A DNA stretch of 64,000 bases from Agapetus fuscipes (lineage: Eukaryota > Arthropoda > Insecta > Trichoptera > Glossosomatidae). The stretch spans positions 17,358,347 to 17,422,346 of the forward strand of contig OX637337.1 of the NCBI GenBank assembly GCA_951799405.1, given 5' to 3'. How positions within the stretch are numbered: position 1 is the first letter of the stretch; each line of letters starts with the position of its first letter. The notes under the pieces were generated by a model that saw nothing but the letters and a program-made list of their open reading frames with translations, did no database searches and had not been told where the DNA came from. Below, one piece after another: positions 23,501-34,046 of this stretch. Position numbers and translations under genes: made by a program.

Positions 23501-26500
23501 GAGATTTTGACCAGAGAATTTCTTAACGTTGACTGCAAAGATAACCCTGAAAAAGAGTGCGGCGAAGAAGGCATTCTCAACAGAATAAAAGTTGGTGAAG
23601 TCTTGGTGAAGATAACTAAAAATCTTGGTGAGTTGAAATAAGCATGAGATAAGATTATTGGAATATTTTATTACTTCACTAATGTTGTATGAATTTGTGT
23701 TCACCCTTACCCTTACTCTCCCATGAAACTCCTACATACATTTCCATTATTTGATATTACTGTTTTGCTCCTTGACTGATAGGTTGGTATGAGGCTGACC
23801 ACCCGTGCTGTAAAAATCGGTTCATTTTTGCCAATGCCACCCCGGTTCAGGGAACGGCGGCAGGAGTTGCAAGGTTTATGTTCGTGTGAGGTTTTGTTTA
23901 TTTGTATGCACACATGCAGAATGTGTAGGCGCGAACCTACATGTGCCTGTCTGTGGGCATGCATTTAATATGAGCCTTAAATGTTAACATATCTTTGCAG
24001 CTTAGATTATAGATTATTCAAGTATTCTTGAGGATATCTGTTATTGATTTTACTTAGGCCCGGTAGTTTCATCATTAGCATACGCGCCTAATAGCATAAA
24101 AATGACTTACTATAGCTTAAAATCTTAAAAACGGTATTTTGAAATATACTTTAGCAAGAAAATAATCTAATAGCAACGAAATTTTTGCTAGCCAATCTTG
24201 GGGAGCATACGTTTTATGCTTTAGCTAATTCCAATATGGCGTCTTTTCTCATATGTTATTTACAGCGGATATGTAGTTGTGAGTCGAATTTTAGCAATTA
24301 TTCCCTTAGAAAACACACTATATTTACTTCAATTTTGTCATGGAAAGCAACGGTTCAGATGTCGAAAGAATTACTAATTATGTTTGCAGGTGCAAATCGA
24401 AAGTATTTCGTCTCCCTCAATGTCTCCGAGTATTTGGTAGGAACGCGGAAGAATTCACTCGGCACAACGTTTCAAATTATTGTCAAGCAAATCACAACGG
24501 ATTTATGAACCTATCTACAACACAGTTTGTAAAATCCGTTTTTAAATGCCTCACTAAATGTTTTACGCACTTATAATTTAAATCATATTATCACAGGGCC
24601 CCATCATTGTTGACACATTGCAGGCGGACATACTCTGTGAGGCGGACGTCAATATGGCATCTGACAGTTATAAAAAAACTACCATAGACAAAAAAAATCT
24701 TGAATTCGTGGCTGCTTACCATATTACACTGGTCAACACATTTTTTGTCCCTTTAACAAAAGTAGCCAAATCTTATAGGAAATTTCACGCTGATTTCAGA
24801 TATGTAATTAGTTTTTTTCTATCACGTCAGGTTTTTATGGAATCTATGGAGTTTTACTAAAATATGTATAAATTCATATATTTTCGTGTGTTATCATTGA
24901 TTTTTTTAATAATATGGCAGCACTAGGCTCGAATATCATTTTGTCAGCTATTGCTGTTACTTTCTTAACCTGTCTTTATCTGAGCGCATGTTTTCTTGTT
25001 TGTTTATGTAAATTGTGGTAGAAAACAATGTAAAAATGCCTCAAAAGTGCAAAAATAATGCGGACAATTTCTGTTACACGTGCGGTGAGTTTACACCAAT
25101 TTCTCAAAAGAAAACCATGACTGTTTAGGAGAAACGAGCATATGAACTCTACTTTGAGTGCAAAGTTGGTGACCAGGACAAGTCATGGGCTCCACACGTG
25201 AGTTGTGTACGATGTACAAGAACTCTCAGGGGGTGGCTACAAGGTTCACGTTAGGCTATGATGTTGTTTGCGATTCCGATGATTTGGAGAGAGCCAAAAA
25301 ATCACATAACGGATTGCTACTTCTGCATAACAAACATTTTAGGAAGTACAAAGAAAAAAAGAAGCACATCACATACCCAAACAACGTCGAATCGACTATA
25401 AGGCCTTTTCCACACGACGAATCATTGCCCATACCGAGACCTCCAGAAAAATTTCAATTAGAAACGAATCCATCAGAGGAGGATACTGAAAAGTGGGATT
25501 CTGAATTCTCTATGAAGGTGTCTACTTCTGCAAAGCCTCACTTGTTGAACCAAAATAACCTAAATGATCTGGTACGTGACCTGAATTTATCAACAGTGCA
25601 ATCAGAAATGTTGGGTTCGCGCTTGCAGCAGTGGAATCTTCTCGAAAAAGGTACAGAAATCACGCACTTTAGAAACCGGCATCGTCTCTTGGTTCCATAT
25701 TATGTCATGGAAGACACTTAATGTTACTGTGAACACATTGAAGGTCTGTTCGCAGCTCTTAGCTTGCAACATAACGCAGCAGATTGCCGACTTTTCATAG
25801 ACTCATCAAAAGTAAGTTTAAAAGCTGTTTTAATTCACAACGGAAATACTCAACCATCCATTCCCCTTGGTCATGCTGCAAACATGAAAGAGAACTATGA
25901 CAATATGAAACTGCTGTTAACAAAAATAAAATACGTAAAATACGAATGGAAAATATGTGGTGATCTAAAAGTAATAGGGCTCCTACTAGGAATGCAAACG
26001 GGATACACAAAGTATTGTTGTTTTCTATGCGAGTGGGACAGCAGAGACAGGAAAAACCATTGTACCAAGAAGGACTGGCCTACTAGAGAGCACCTTATAC
26101 CTGGCACGAAGAATGTTCACCATGTTCCCTTAGTAAAATCTGAAGATATCTTACTTCCACTCTTACACATTAAATTGGGTTCGATGAAAAATTTTGTAAA
26201 GGCTTGTCTAAGGATGGAAATGGCATGACTTATTTAAAGCAAAAGTTTCCTAAGATCAGCGATGCAAAAATTAAAGAAGGAATATTCGTGGGACCACAAA
26301 TAAGGGAGATCTTGACTGATCTGAATTTTAAAACAGTGTTGAGACCAGTTGAGCTAGCCGCTTGGGCGGCCTTCAAGAATGTTGTCAAGAACTTTCTTGG
26401 AAATCATAAAAGTGAAGACTATATCAGCATTGTATCTGAAATGCTAATGGCCTATAAAAATATGGGATGTAACATGTCACTAAAAATACATTTCTTCACT

Positions 26501-29500
26501 CTCACTTGAATTTTTTCCCAAAAATATGGGAGATGTCAGTGACGAGCACGCGAACGATTTCACCAGGACATTGCGGCTATGGAGAAGCGATACCAAAGAA
26601 AGTGGAGCCCATCTATGCTGACTGACTATTGCTGGACCCTGCAGAGAGACTCAAGATACCCACAAGCGCAAATCAGGAGCAAAAAAAAAAAAATTGAATT
26701 AAATTTGAAATTTTGTTAAGTAAGTATCCGTCATATTATGACAAAATTGTGTAAAAACACTTCGTTAAATAATATAAAAACCTGACCTGTAAAAATTTTT
26801 TTTTGTTTCATTTTGTGTTTAAGGATAGTAAATACATATAAAAAAATTATCTATGCTTTAACCGTTTCGATTCTGAATTTATTTGCTACATACGCACCGC
26901 CAGAACGGAATACTTTTTTAAGGTTATTTTTTTACACATAAATTGATTTCCTACCTTAATTACTTGATGAAACTTCAAAATTTATGAAAAAGTATATTCA
27001 TTAGTTATCCAGGAACACAAATCACAAACTTTCAACACATGTTTTCACTTGTTGTTTTATATAAAAACAAGTAAATCACAACAATACTACTTAAAAAAAT
27101 ATATTATACGCACATTCCATAACTAGATTTTATATCCATTAGGTTTTAAACTATTTTTTTACTCACTTAAATACTCGTCACTAAAGAGAAAAATGTATTA
27201 GTTATTTTACAAAAAAACAAAAAACGTAAACAGTTATACCTATCTGAATAGAGTATACTTGCCTGGATTTTGTTTATAAACATTGGTACACACGCGCGGG
27301 ACGAGAGATCGATCTGTTCTGACGAAATATTTGAGAAAGAATATTTTCAAAATATGTATAATATGAGATTTTATTAGTGTACCTATAATGTAAGCAACAA
27401 AAAAGTTTGAAAAATTTGAACACCGATGTCAGGGAAAGCTTTGAACTTCAATGACATGTATAGATGCCAGCCGCACTGTATGCAAGTTACGTCATGACAT
27501 CTATGCATGCCAGCCGCAGCCAAAGGGTTAAGGACAGCAAAAAAAAAAAATGTCGACCAGTGTTATTTATGTGGCCAAATGCAGTATTTGAGGTTTTTTT
27601 TACATTTTTCAAGTTTTGTCACGATGGTAGCCATGATGGTAGCAATGCAATTACTTCGGGTATCTTCGGTATATACTAAAGATAGCCTATAGGCAAAATG
27701 GAAATGAAAATACTGTTTTGGTGTTACTATAGCATATCTCGGGCGTAAAATATGCTATATAAACTACTTTAGCTTAAAATGTGAAAATACCGGCCCTTAT
27801 TGTTTTATTTCGCCATGTATCATTGTTTCGTAGGAAGTGCAGTTTGTTCATTAAAGAAAAATGAAAGGAAGAAAATCATCATCAGTGGCACAACAACGTG
27901 GGATAGATCTTGGTCTCATTGATTAACTGTAGTTATCGCTGCTCGTCCAATGTCTTACTCATCCAGTCCCATACTCCTACCACACTTTCCGCTACCACTC
28001 CGCCAGCTATCTTGCCCTGGGTCTTCCCACTGTCCTGCGCCCCCCTGGGTCCGTCACAACTATCTTTTCCAGGCTCTGATAGTCTATTTAATATCATGGG
28101 ACTCAGCTTACGTATTCTGCTGATTTTTATCGACTGGACCACATCAAGATTTTGGTACATTTTTATTAATAGTATTTTTATTTGCAGGTGAAATGGCTCC
28201 TTTACATAAAAATATTTTGCTGAATACTTTTCTAACTGGATGTCGCGATCAAGATGACCTCATTAGATCATCTTCTTTATCAAATCTAGCAGAAGTTGCT
28301 CAAGTACTGTCATACAACCTTGGCTCAATCATTTATGAGGTATTTATTTTATGAAATCTTAAAATAAAAATTTACTAGATACTCAAATTGAACCAGAGTT
28401 ATTCATTTCAGCTAGTGCTGTGATACTATGACTTTGTTTTCACTAGAACATATCCAAAATATGTCAGAATTTCACATGTCTCCCTTTCCTTAGCACTGAC
28501 TCAACTCATTGCCTCGGTAGGCTGTTAAGAGTCAGCCCTTCTCACCCTAACTCTGTATGTTTGTCTGTGTAGTGCATTGCTTTCATTTAGTCCAAGGTAA
28601 GAATTAAAATAAATTCTAGCGATTGTATCAGTAGATATGAAGCAATTAAACATGGTGGCCTATGAATAGCTGTTCTCGCACGGTTATGTTTTATTGCTTG
28701 CTATGTAGTGATATGATCATCGGATAAGTTGAGACTGCAAGGGTAGGTCTCTTCAAACTACCGCCTGCCAAGTGTCATTAATTCAATCCTTGATAACTAA
28801 TGGCTTATTATCATTATTGTTATCGTGATAAGTTCGATAATAAATACAAACCCTTTTTTTGATGCAAGTTTTTTTAAAGCACTCTACCCACCCTGTTGAT
28901 GATTATTTTGGCAAGTTTTGGCCCACAGAACAAATTCTGGCCGGTTTGTCTATGGTTTTTTCTATCTGGTGCCAGATTAGAAATCTAGCAGCGTATCAAC
29001 AAGGGTGCGGATTGATGAAAGCTTTCACTCTGTTTGTCCGGCAATCCCATCCAAAACCATCAACACACCAGACAGAATTCATACCGTTTGAAAAGGGCGT
29101 GTCTATTTCAGAGTACTTATTATAAGGTTGACAATTTTGGGGACCCCTTTTCTAGTCCATTTATGTGTAGAATCCTGCTACTGAGTTATCTGAAGTGGTT
29201 TGGTTCTCTGGATGGTGGACAAAGATTCAGAGACATTGCTTGATTTTCACTAAAATTTCTCAAATCAATGGTACATATTTAATTATTTTTATCTCTTCTT
29301 GTTCCAGCTACTCAAATGCATTAACAACGTGATAGAAAATGACAAATCTCCACAATGCCGACGTGCAGCTGTGATGGTCATAACGAGCTTGTTTAAAGGC
29401 CTGGGCACTGATAGCCTGGAGTATCTCTCAGAATCATTGAAGCCCATCTACAGAACTTTGAAGACTCTTTATTCGGACCCCGATGAAGATAGTGTTGTAA

Positions 29501-29595
29501 AGCTGCAAGCACAACTTGCATTGGAAGAACTGAATTCCATTGTTTCTACCTTTCTTAATCCTCCGATAAAGATGGAGCTTAAAGTAAAAATTTAA
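20568..29595 (+). CDS. Tango6: TANGO6 (transport and Golgi organisation 6; 5 exons)
   Basis: Coding exons are 20568-20652, 21075-23182, 23411-23627, 28188-28339 and 29308-29595. All junctions are GT-AG with matching phases; the total is 2850 nt, 949 aa. Exon 1 is open upstream to a TGA at 20517. ATG 20568 is chosen, and ATG 20607 is the alternative. The product is a helical-repeat (HEAT/ARM-like) protein. Diagnostic parts are [17 protein letters not shown] [19 protein letters not shown] near the end of exon 2 (the RTP1/TANGO6 C1 region), [20 protein letters not shown] in exon 3, [16 protein letters not shown] in exon 5 and the C2 block [11 protein letters not shown] near the C-terminus. The family is required for Golgi organisation and secretion in fly screens; the yeast relative Rtp1 acts in RNA polymerase II nuclear import. 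Intron 3 (4.6 kb) hosts a complete transposon. Confidence 0.93.
20707..21046 (-). mobile_element. SA SINE, full length
   Basis: The tRNA-like head on the - strand (about 21045-20970) has box A TAGCTCAGTTGGTAGAG and box B GGTTCGAATCCC. The body and a GTTGC-type 3' end run to 20707. The head ends about 28 bp before the AG of TANGO6 exon 2, so it abuts or replaces the branch-point region. The anticodon stem-loop is not confidently foldable, and this is not a functional tRNA gene. Confidence 0.88.
23768..24020 (+). repeat. RL repeat copy, full 240-bp form
   Basis: From TCCTTGACTGATAGGTTGGT to GCAGCTTAGATTATAGATTA in TANGO6 intron 3. It belongs to a subfamily with CACATGCAGAATGTGTAGGC, shared with the copy at 42078-42290. 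Confidence 0.9.
24057..27796 (+). mobile_element. 3.7-kb DNA transposon with TWA target site
   Basis: The left end GGCCCGGTAGTTTCA and the inverted right end GGGCCGGTATTTTCA match at 13 of 15 positions. TTA flanks both ends (24054-24056, 27797-27799). A TWA duplication with GGSCC ends is usual for PIF/Harbinger-like elements. Inside, in the same orientation, lies a decayed cysteine-rich ORF (25036-26715). Smaller open frames at 24340-24576 and 24618-24860 are unrecognised. Nothing coding is seen in the right 1 kb. The 128-bp MITE at 54467-54594 shares its termini, which supports the boundaries. It sits wholly within TANGO6 intron 3. Confidence 0.75.
25036..26715 (+). pseudogene. Decayed cysteine-rich transposon protein
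   Basis: Starts at ATG 25036 ([20 protein letters not shown]), with a stop at about codon 31 and several frameshifts. Cysteines of a zinc-binding module are visible: C-x8-C-x2-C early, then [17 protein letters not shown]. Mid-protein blocks are [20 protein letters not shown] followed by DSRDRKNHC, and [13 protein letters not shown]. The C-terminus reads [12 protein letters not shown], then in another frame [19 protein letters not shown] followed by QRD. I know this protein type as a multicopy uncharacterised family in insects and Hydra genome annotations, but not a named transposase. It is broken by at least three frameshifts and stops and so is not functional. Confidence 0.7.
27905..28110 (-). 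mobile_element. LD LINE fragment
   Basis: Continuous copy of LD: CCAGTCCCATACTCCTACC, GGGTCTTCCCACTGTCCTGC, GGGTCCGTCACAACTATC and CCAGGCTCTGATAG. On the - strand it reads [17 protein letters not shown], a LINE C-terminal motif. It ends about 75 bp before TANGO6 exon 4. Confidence 0.7.
28930..29050 (+). repeat. Repeat shared with 35522-35630
   Basis: ATTCTGGCCGGTTTGTCTATGG, TTTTTCTATCTGG, TGAAAGCTTTCACTCTGTTT and AATCCCA here parallel ATTCTGCCCGGTTTGCCGAAGG and its following blocks near 35522-35630. The family is unidentified. It lies in TANGO6 intron 4. Confidence 0.55.
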
Positions 29596-30004
29596 TATAA
29601 TTGTAAGTTCCTCTCAATCTGTCAAAACAAATGGAACAGGGATTCATTCTAATTATTTCCATGAACAGGGATACATGCTAAATTTTCCTTGGCGAAATGA
29701 TGTCACAGCAAGGTGGATTTAAAACAATGAGAAATCTCATACAAAGCGCGATGGTTATCATTGATTGTCCCACAATCATAGTTCACCATATCAACACTTT
29801 TCGTAGTGCCTGAGTAAAAGGCAAACAGCTTATCTTTGTTATTATGTCGTGGATAAATTGGTGTGCATCATTTTTTGGCAGCCAAAAAGTTGCACACTCT
29901 AGTGTCTAGTGCTGCACACTCTAGTGTCTTAAAAGACGGACAGACGGCAATCAACCAAAACTGTGTAGTGTGGGCACCTTTTGAAATCCAACTTGCGTTA
30001 CAAG
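29596..30004. other. TANGO6 3' flank
   Basis: Presumably contains the TANGO6 3' UTR; no AATAAA is close to the stop. A small tandem duplication, GCACACTCTAGTGTCT, occurs twice at about 29891-29930. Confidence 0.45.
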
Positions 30005-30270
30005 TTGTAGTCCATTGTAAATAAAAAATCAGATTTCATAAAATCAGGGCTTTTGTCTATTTTACAGCATTGTAAAATATACGTACAGTGACAAAAAATA
30101 TACTGGTGACAGATTCAGTAAATACGGGTCTTTTTAATCTACCTACATAATATTGTATTTAACAATAAGTGTATGTCCTGCCTCTAGTGTAACATTTTAT
30201 TTTGATGGTCAAATGGTCGGAACTAAGGTCTTCTGCAGCCATTAACTAATCACAAGTGCCTAGCAGTCCG
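30005..30270 (+). repeat. Interspersed repeat shared with 15765-15990
   Basis: Same order of blocks as in NEDD8 intron 2: CCATTGTAAATAAAAAATC, GTCTATTTTACAGCATTG, CTACCTACATAATATTGTA and CCGGCCAAATGACAT, with a longer spacer before the last. Confidence 0.6.
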
Positions 30271-30351
30271 GCCAAATGACATTGAATTTTTTTTCTACAA
30301 TTTAAATGTTTGGACTCTTCATCTGTTAAGTCGAAAAGATATACATGACCA

Positions 30352-30430
30352 TTTAAATTTCATAATTAATATTTCTCCACAAGCAGACATGTGTATGTTT
30401 GCACTTACACATGCTATTTTTTCTGTGTGC
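30352..30430 (-). repeat. RL fragment
   Basis: CCACAAGCAGACATGTGTAT and CACTTACACATGCT match the 3' half of RL in reverse; both sides are lost. Confidence 0.5.
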
Positions 30431-30789
30431 GAAAGGAACAACGGGATGAGTCAGAAAATGCAAGTGAGGAGAGCCAAAATAAAATTGAAGAATTTGCCAA
30501 ATATTTGAGAAAATTATTCATCTCATTTGTCCTTTTTCAAAGTATATTTAAATTTTACTTTATTTTTGACTCAAATATTTTTTCTTACCAGATACATATA
30601 TATGTAAAGAATCACTCTGAACTCAATTTTTTTTACTCATTCCGTTGTTCCTTTTGCACATAAATTTAATTATTAAGAACTCCATTGTATTAATCTTCGT
30701 TTATAGAATAACAAGTATTCTATAATTATAATACTGTGTTTTCACTCTTTTTTATTATTTTAATAAAATTATTAACATTTTCAATCATT

Positions 30790-31340
30790 CTCAGGTCTTG
30801 TCTTGTCTTGTATCCTGCCGCCTTTCCTCTAGGGGTGGCCAGTACCTCCACACAAGTGCCTCCACTTGACTCTGTCCTTGCATACTTCTTTCATCTCATC
30901 TAATTTCATCACTCTTTTCATGCATGCTCTTCTCTTGTTTCCACTCTGTAGATTCCATTCATTCGCAATCTCATTTATCTGATCAATCCATTGTTTCCTA
31001 GGTCTTCCCCTTCCACGCTTACCTGTTACATTCCCTTTATACACTCTTTTTGTCAGTCGGTCTTCATTCATCCTTTCAATATGTCCAAACCATCGCATCA
31101 CACTTCTTTGAACTTTCACTTTCACGCTTTCTTTTACTCCGCATTCATTTAGAACCCATTCGTTTCTCACTCTATCTTTCAGTGTTTTTCCTGTCATACT
31201 TCTCAGATGGGCCATTTCTACGGTGCATACCTTATTTACTTCTCTTTCATTCAACGTCCATGACTCGCTTCCATACATCAGGGTCGGCAACAAAATACAA
31301 TTGTGTACCGCCATTTTCATTTTCATTTTCATTTTCAGGT
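30790..31340 (-). mobile_element. LINE 3' end with intact C-terminal ORF
   Basis: About 165 codons are open on the - strand (to 30829): LLPTLMYGSESWTLNEREVN, RWFGHIERMNEDRLTKRVY, then GRGRPRKQWIDQINEIANEW. This is the conserved end of the second ORF of RTE/jockey-like non-LTR elements. No stops or frameshifts are present, so the insertion is fairly recent. After the stop comes an (ACAAG)n tail near 30795-30812. It is a sister of the LINE at 60579 but with a different 3' UTR and tail. Confidence 0.85.
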
Positions 31341-31378
31341 ACATGTATTATTTTGTCAATGGACCTAAATTGCTATAC

Positions 31379-31980
31379 AATTAAAATCTAACCAAACTAT
31401 TGGTTGTTGTAAGACTGAATATAGACTGAATTTGTAGAATCTATAAGGGTTAATTGAATTATTATGTTTGCTTATGATTTTATTATTATTAGCTCCATTT
31501 TTTTTTTATCTATGGACCTACATTGTTCTATTACGGATTGACATGGCTTTAAATAAACGTAGAGAAGATCAGAACTAGCGTCGCCATCTTGTAAAACGTC
31601 ACTTTTGATAGTTCAATGTGATTTTAGCTGAATTGCTCAAGTTTAAGAAGGAATTCGTTGAAGAGAAACAAAGTAAAACCCACGGATTTTAGGAGTTTGA
31701 AGGCTAAAAAGTCATAACAGTACCCTCCTTTAGCTGTCTCTAAATTTATCTGAAGCCATGTAGATCTGTTATTAAGACCTAACCAAGCAATTGGTTGATT
31801 GTAAGACTGAATATGACTTAAGGAATTTTTACACTTCATTAGATCATAGGTTAATTGCGAAGCTTCTTTTTTTCTTGGTGTTATACCTAGGCCAGTAGAC
31901 TCAACAGGCGTTGGTAGATTGTTGGTAGATCTTACCATATCTATTTGGAAATAGCAAGCAATAAAACATGGTGACATGTG
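31379..31980 (-). other. Unrecognised 117-codon open frame in a duplicated block
   Basis: The - strand is open 31977-31624 but the translation is not one I recognise. A segment containing ACTGAATATGACTT, AATTGGTTG and TGTAAGACTGAATAT is present twice (about 31380-31430 and 31780-31830), each beside a 'ATGGACCTA' segment. The block has therefore suffered an internal duplication and could be transposon-derived. Confidence 0.3.
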
Positions 31981-32035
31981 AACTACTTATTGTTGCACGT
32001 ATTTTTTTTCTTACAAACTGTATGGTAGCTGTTTG

Positions 32036-32355
32036 CACTCAACAAGGCTACACATATAGTGTAACTTTTTGCTGCCGCGTTTTTCCTGCGGCATGTGGCA
32101 TGTGAAACCTATTTTAATTTAGCAGGTAAGGGGCCGGCCCTACCCCAACCACTTCAGTTGAAGTGGGGGTATCCCAGCTCCCGAGGGGCTGGTACTACTT
32201 TCTTGTAAACGCTGATTAAACCTAGCCAGTATTTTATTTTTGGTTTGAAATAAACATTGAAACGGGAAACCATTTCTGACACCTTCGGTGAGAATCGAAC
32301 CCGAGCTCTCGGCATGGAATGCAATCATTCTATCAACTGAGCTATCGACTGGACT
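32036..32355 (-). mobile_element. SA SINE, full length
   Basis: Head at 32355-32280 with box A TAGCTCAGTTGATAGAAT and box B GGTTCGATTCTC. The body keeps ACTTCAACTGAAGTGGTTGG on the element strand. More diverged than the copies at 20707, 55552 and 59406. Confidence 0.85.
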
Positions 32356-33240
32356 TGTCGCCAAGTTTTATTGATTTCTATCTATAAAATGATACAATAA
32401 GATCTACCAATGTCCGTTGAGTCTCCAGGCCCTGGTCTGTTTCCTCTGTGTTGCCACTGTTATGTGATTTTGACTTCCCAACTATTTTTCATCTATTTGT
32501 TGGTCTTCTAGAAGAATGTCTGCCAGATGGTTTTTCTGTGTGGAAGTCAGGAACTGTCCATCCTTTCTATTTTCAAAAGGCACATGCAATCTGTAAAAAA
32601 ACTACCTCAGATAAAGAAAACATAATTTTTGGTATTTTAATTTTTCTTTTAATGTTTTTTCTTTGGTTAATAATAAGTCATTTCTATGCTAAGTTTATTA
32701 TCAACAAACATTTTTTTCAATAAAATTATTTTTTATTCTCAAATGCTTATTTAATTTATAAATTAACAAATAGTTGATTCAAAATAGGCACTAAGCACCA
32801 TATCATGTAGTTACACTACACCCTCATCTCCTCTATAAACTTTGTGCGAATTATCAGTTACTGTGCATGGTATTTAGTCTGCGCAGTATTTTAACCCGTT
32901 TTTAACACATAAAAAGTTTTTTTAGAGACCTAGGACAAGTAATTTGTCTTTGTGGATAGAACAAACTGCATGTTTTGTTTAAAATTGATAATATTGGTAC
33001 TTGTGTCTTATTTACATCAACCATTCAATTATCCTTATCATATTAATCATCTATTTGTAATGTATCACAACATGAATATATATATATTTTTTTTTTATAA
33101 CCTAAGTTGAATCATAAGGAATGGCATTAAGAAATTGGAATCTGTTTACATTGGACAAAAATATTGAATTTAATTTGAGCATTAATGAAGATCCCTGTCA
33201 TTCTAAAAATATAACGTTACAAGCACAAAAAATTTAACAT
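32356..33240. other. Intergenic, nothing recognised
   Basis: AT-rich. A 91-codon open frame at 32448-32723 looks like a chance membrane-type AT-rich translation with no family match I can name. Confidence 0.4.
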
Positions 33241-33255
33241 TATTAGCAAAAAAAG

Positions 33256-33550
33256 CGGAGCACAAAAAATATACCATTTATGTTTTTAAATTTGCTTTTC
33301 GCTGGGTGAAAAAATACATAAACCTTTACCAAAGACCGGTCATCAAAAGGTCCATCCAGCCTTACAGCAACTGGGTCTTGCTTGAGAATCGGCGCTTTGT
33401 AGCGACAACCAAACTCGTAAAAAGTCCAGTCGATAGCTCAGTTGGTAGAATGCTTGCATTCCATGCCGAGAGCAAGGGTTCAATCGCCACCCAGGGTGTC
33501 AGAAATGATTTCCTGTTTTGGTGTATATTTCAATCGAACCAGCCCCCCCC
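33256..33550 (+). mobile_element. SB body joined to an SA head
   Basis: 33256-33420 is SB without its head (CGGAGCACAAAAAATATACC to GTAGCGACAACCAAACTCGT). 33424-33540 is the SA head and proximal body (GTCCAGTCGATAGCTCAGTT, then TGTCAGAAATGATTTCCTG). Both are in the same orientation and abut. SA breaks off at a C-run (about 33543-33550). Confidence 0.8.
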
Positions 33551-33799
33551 GTTTTTGTCTTTTTAAACAAGGAAAAAATGTGTTATTTGTATTTTTTATT
33601 TATATATCTAAATACAGCATACATATTTCCAAAAAACAAACTATCTATTTGAAGCCTACTTATATTTAATGGACTTTTGGCTAACGGACACCCCTTCCCC
33701 CCAATTATTTACCTTCATATGAAGGTGTTACTGTAAAATTGTTTCTGAATAAAATAATATAAAGGGTGCAATACAGGTTTTCTGAGAAATTTTTTTTTA

Positions 33800-33930
33800 A
33801 ATTAGGGACAGGAGGAGCTGGAGGCGCATACTTCAGCAACCAGGACTGAGTGGTGGTAGTTGGCAGGAGTATGGGACTGGAGGAAGATGGCATTAGACAG
33901 GCAGCAGTGGCTGCGGTTGATCCAGTACGC
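33800..33930 (+). mobile_element. LD-like LINE fragment
   Basis: GGCAGGAGTATGGGACTGGA is the reverse complement of the LD landmark TCCAGTCCCATACTCC. The flanking GAAGATGGCATTAGACAGG and GGCTGCGGTTGATCCAG appear to belong to the same element. Confidence 0.5.
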
Positions 33931-34046
33931 CAAGACCCAACTCAGGCTGTCAGTGTGCCATTGATGCTGATTATAATAAGCCAAGATTAATCTGGGCTGT
34001 CAGAAAAACAGCACTTTGAACAATATTTATAACAAGATATTTAAAA

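Noticed and set aside
24185..24508. 107-codon ORF near the left end of the 3.7-kb transposon as a second transposon protein
   Set aside because: No recognisable motifs and a competing frame in the same stretch; kept only as a note in the element entry.
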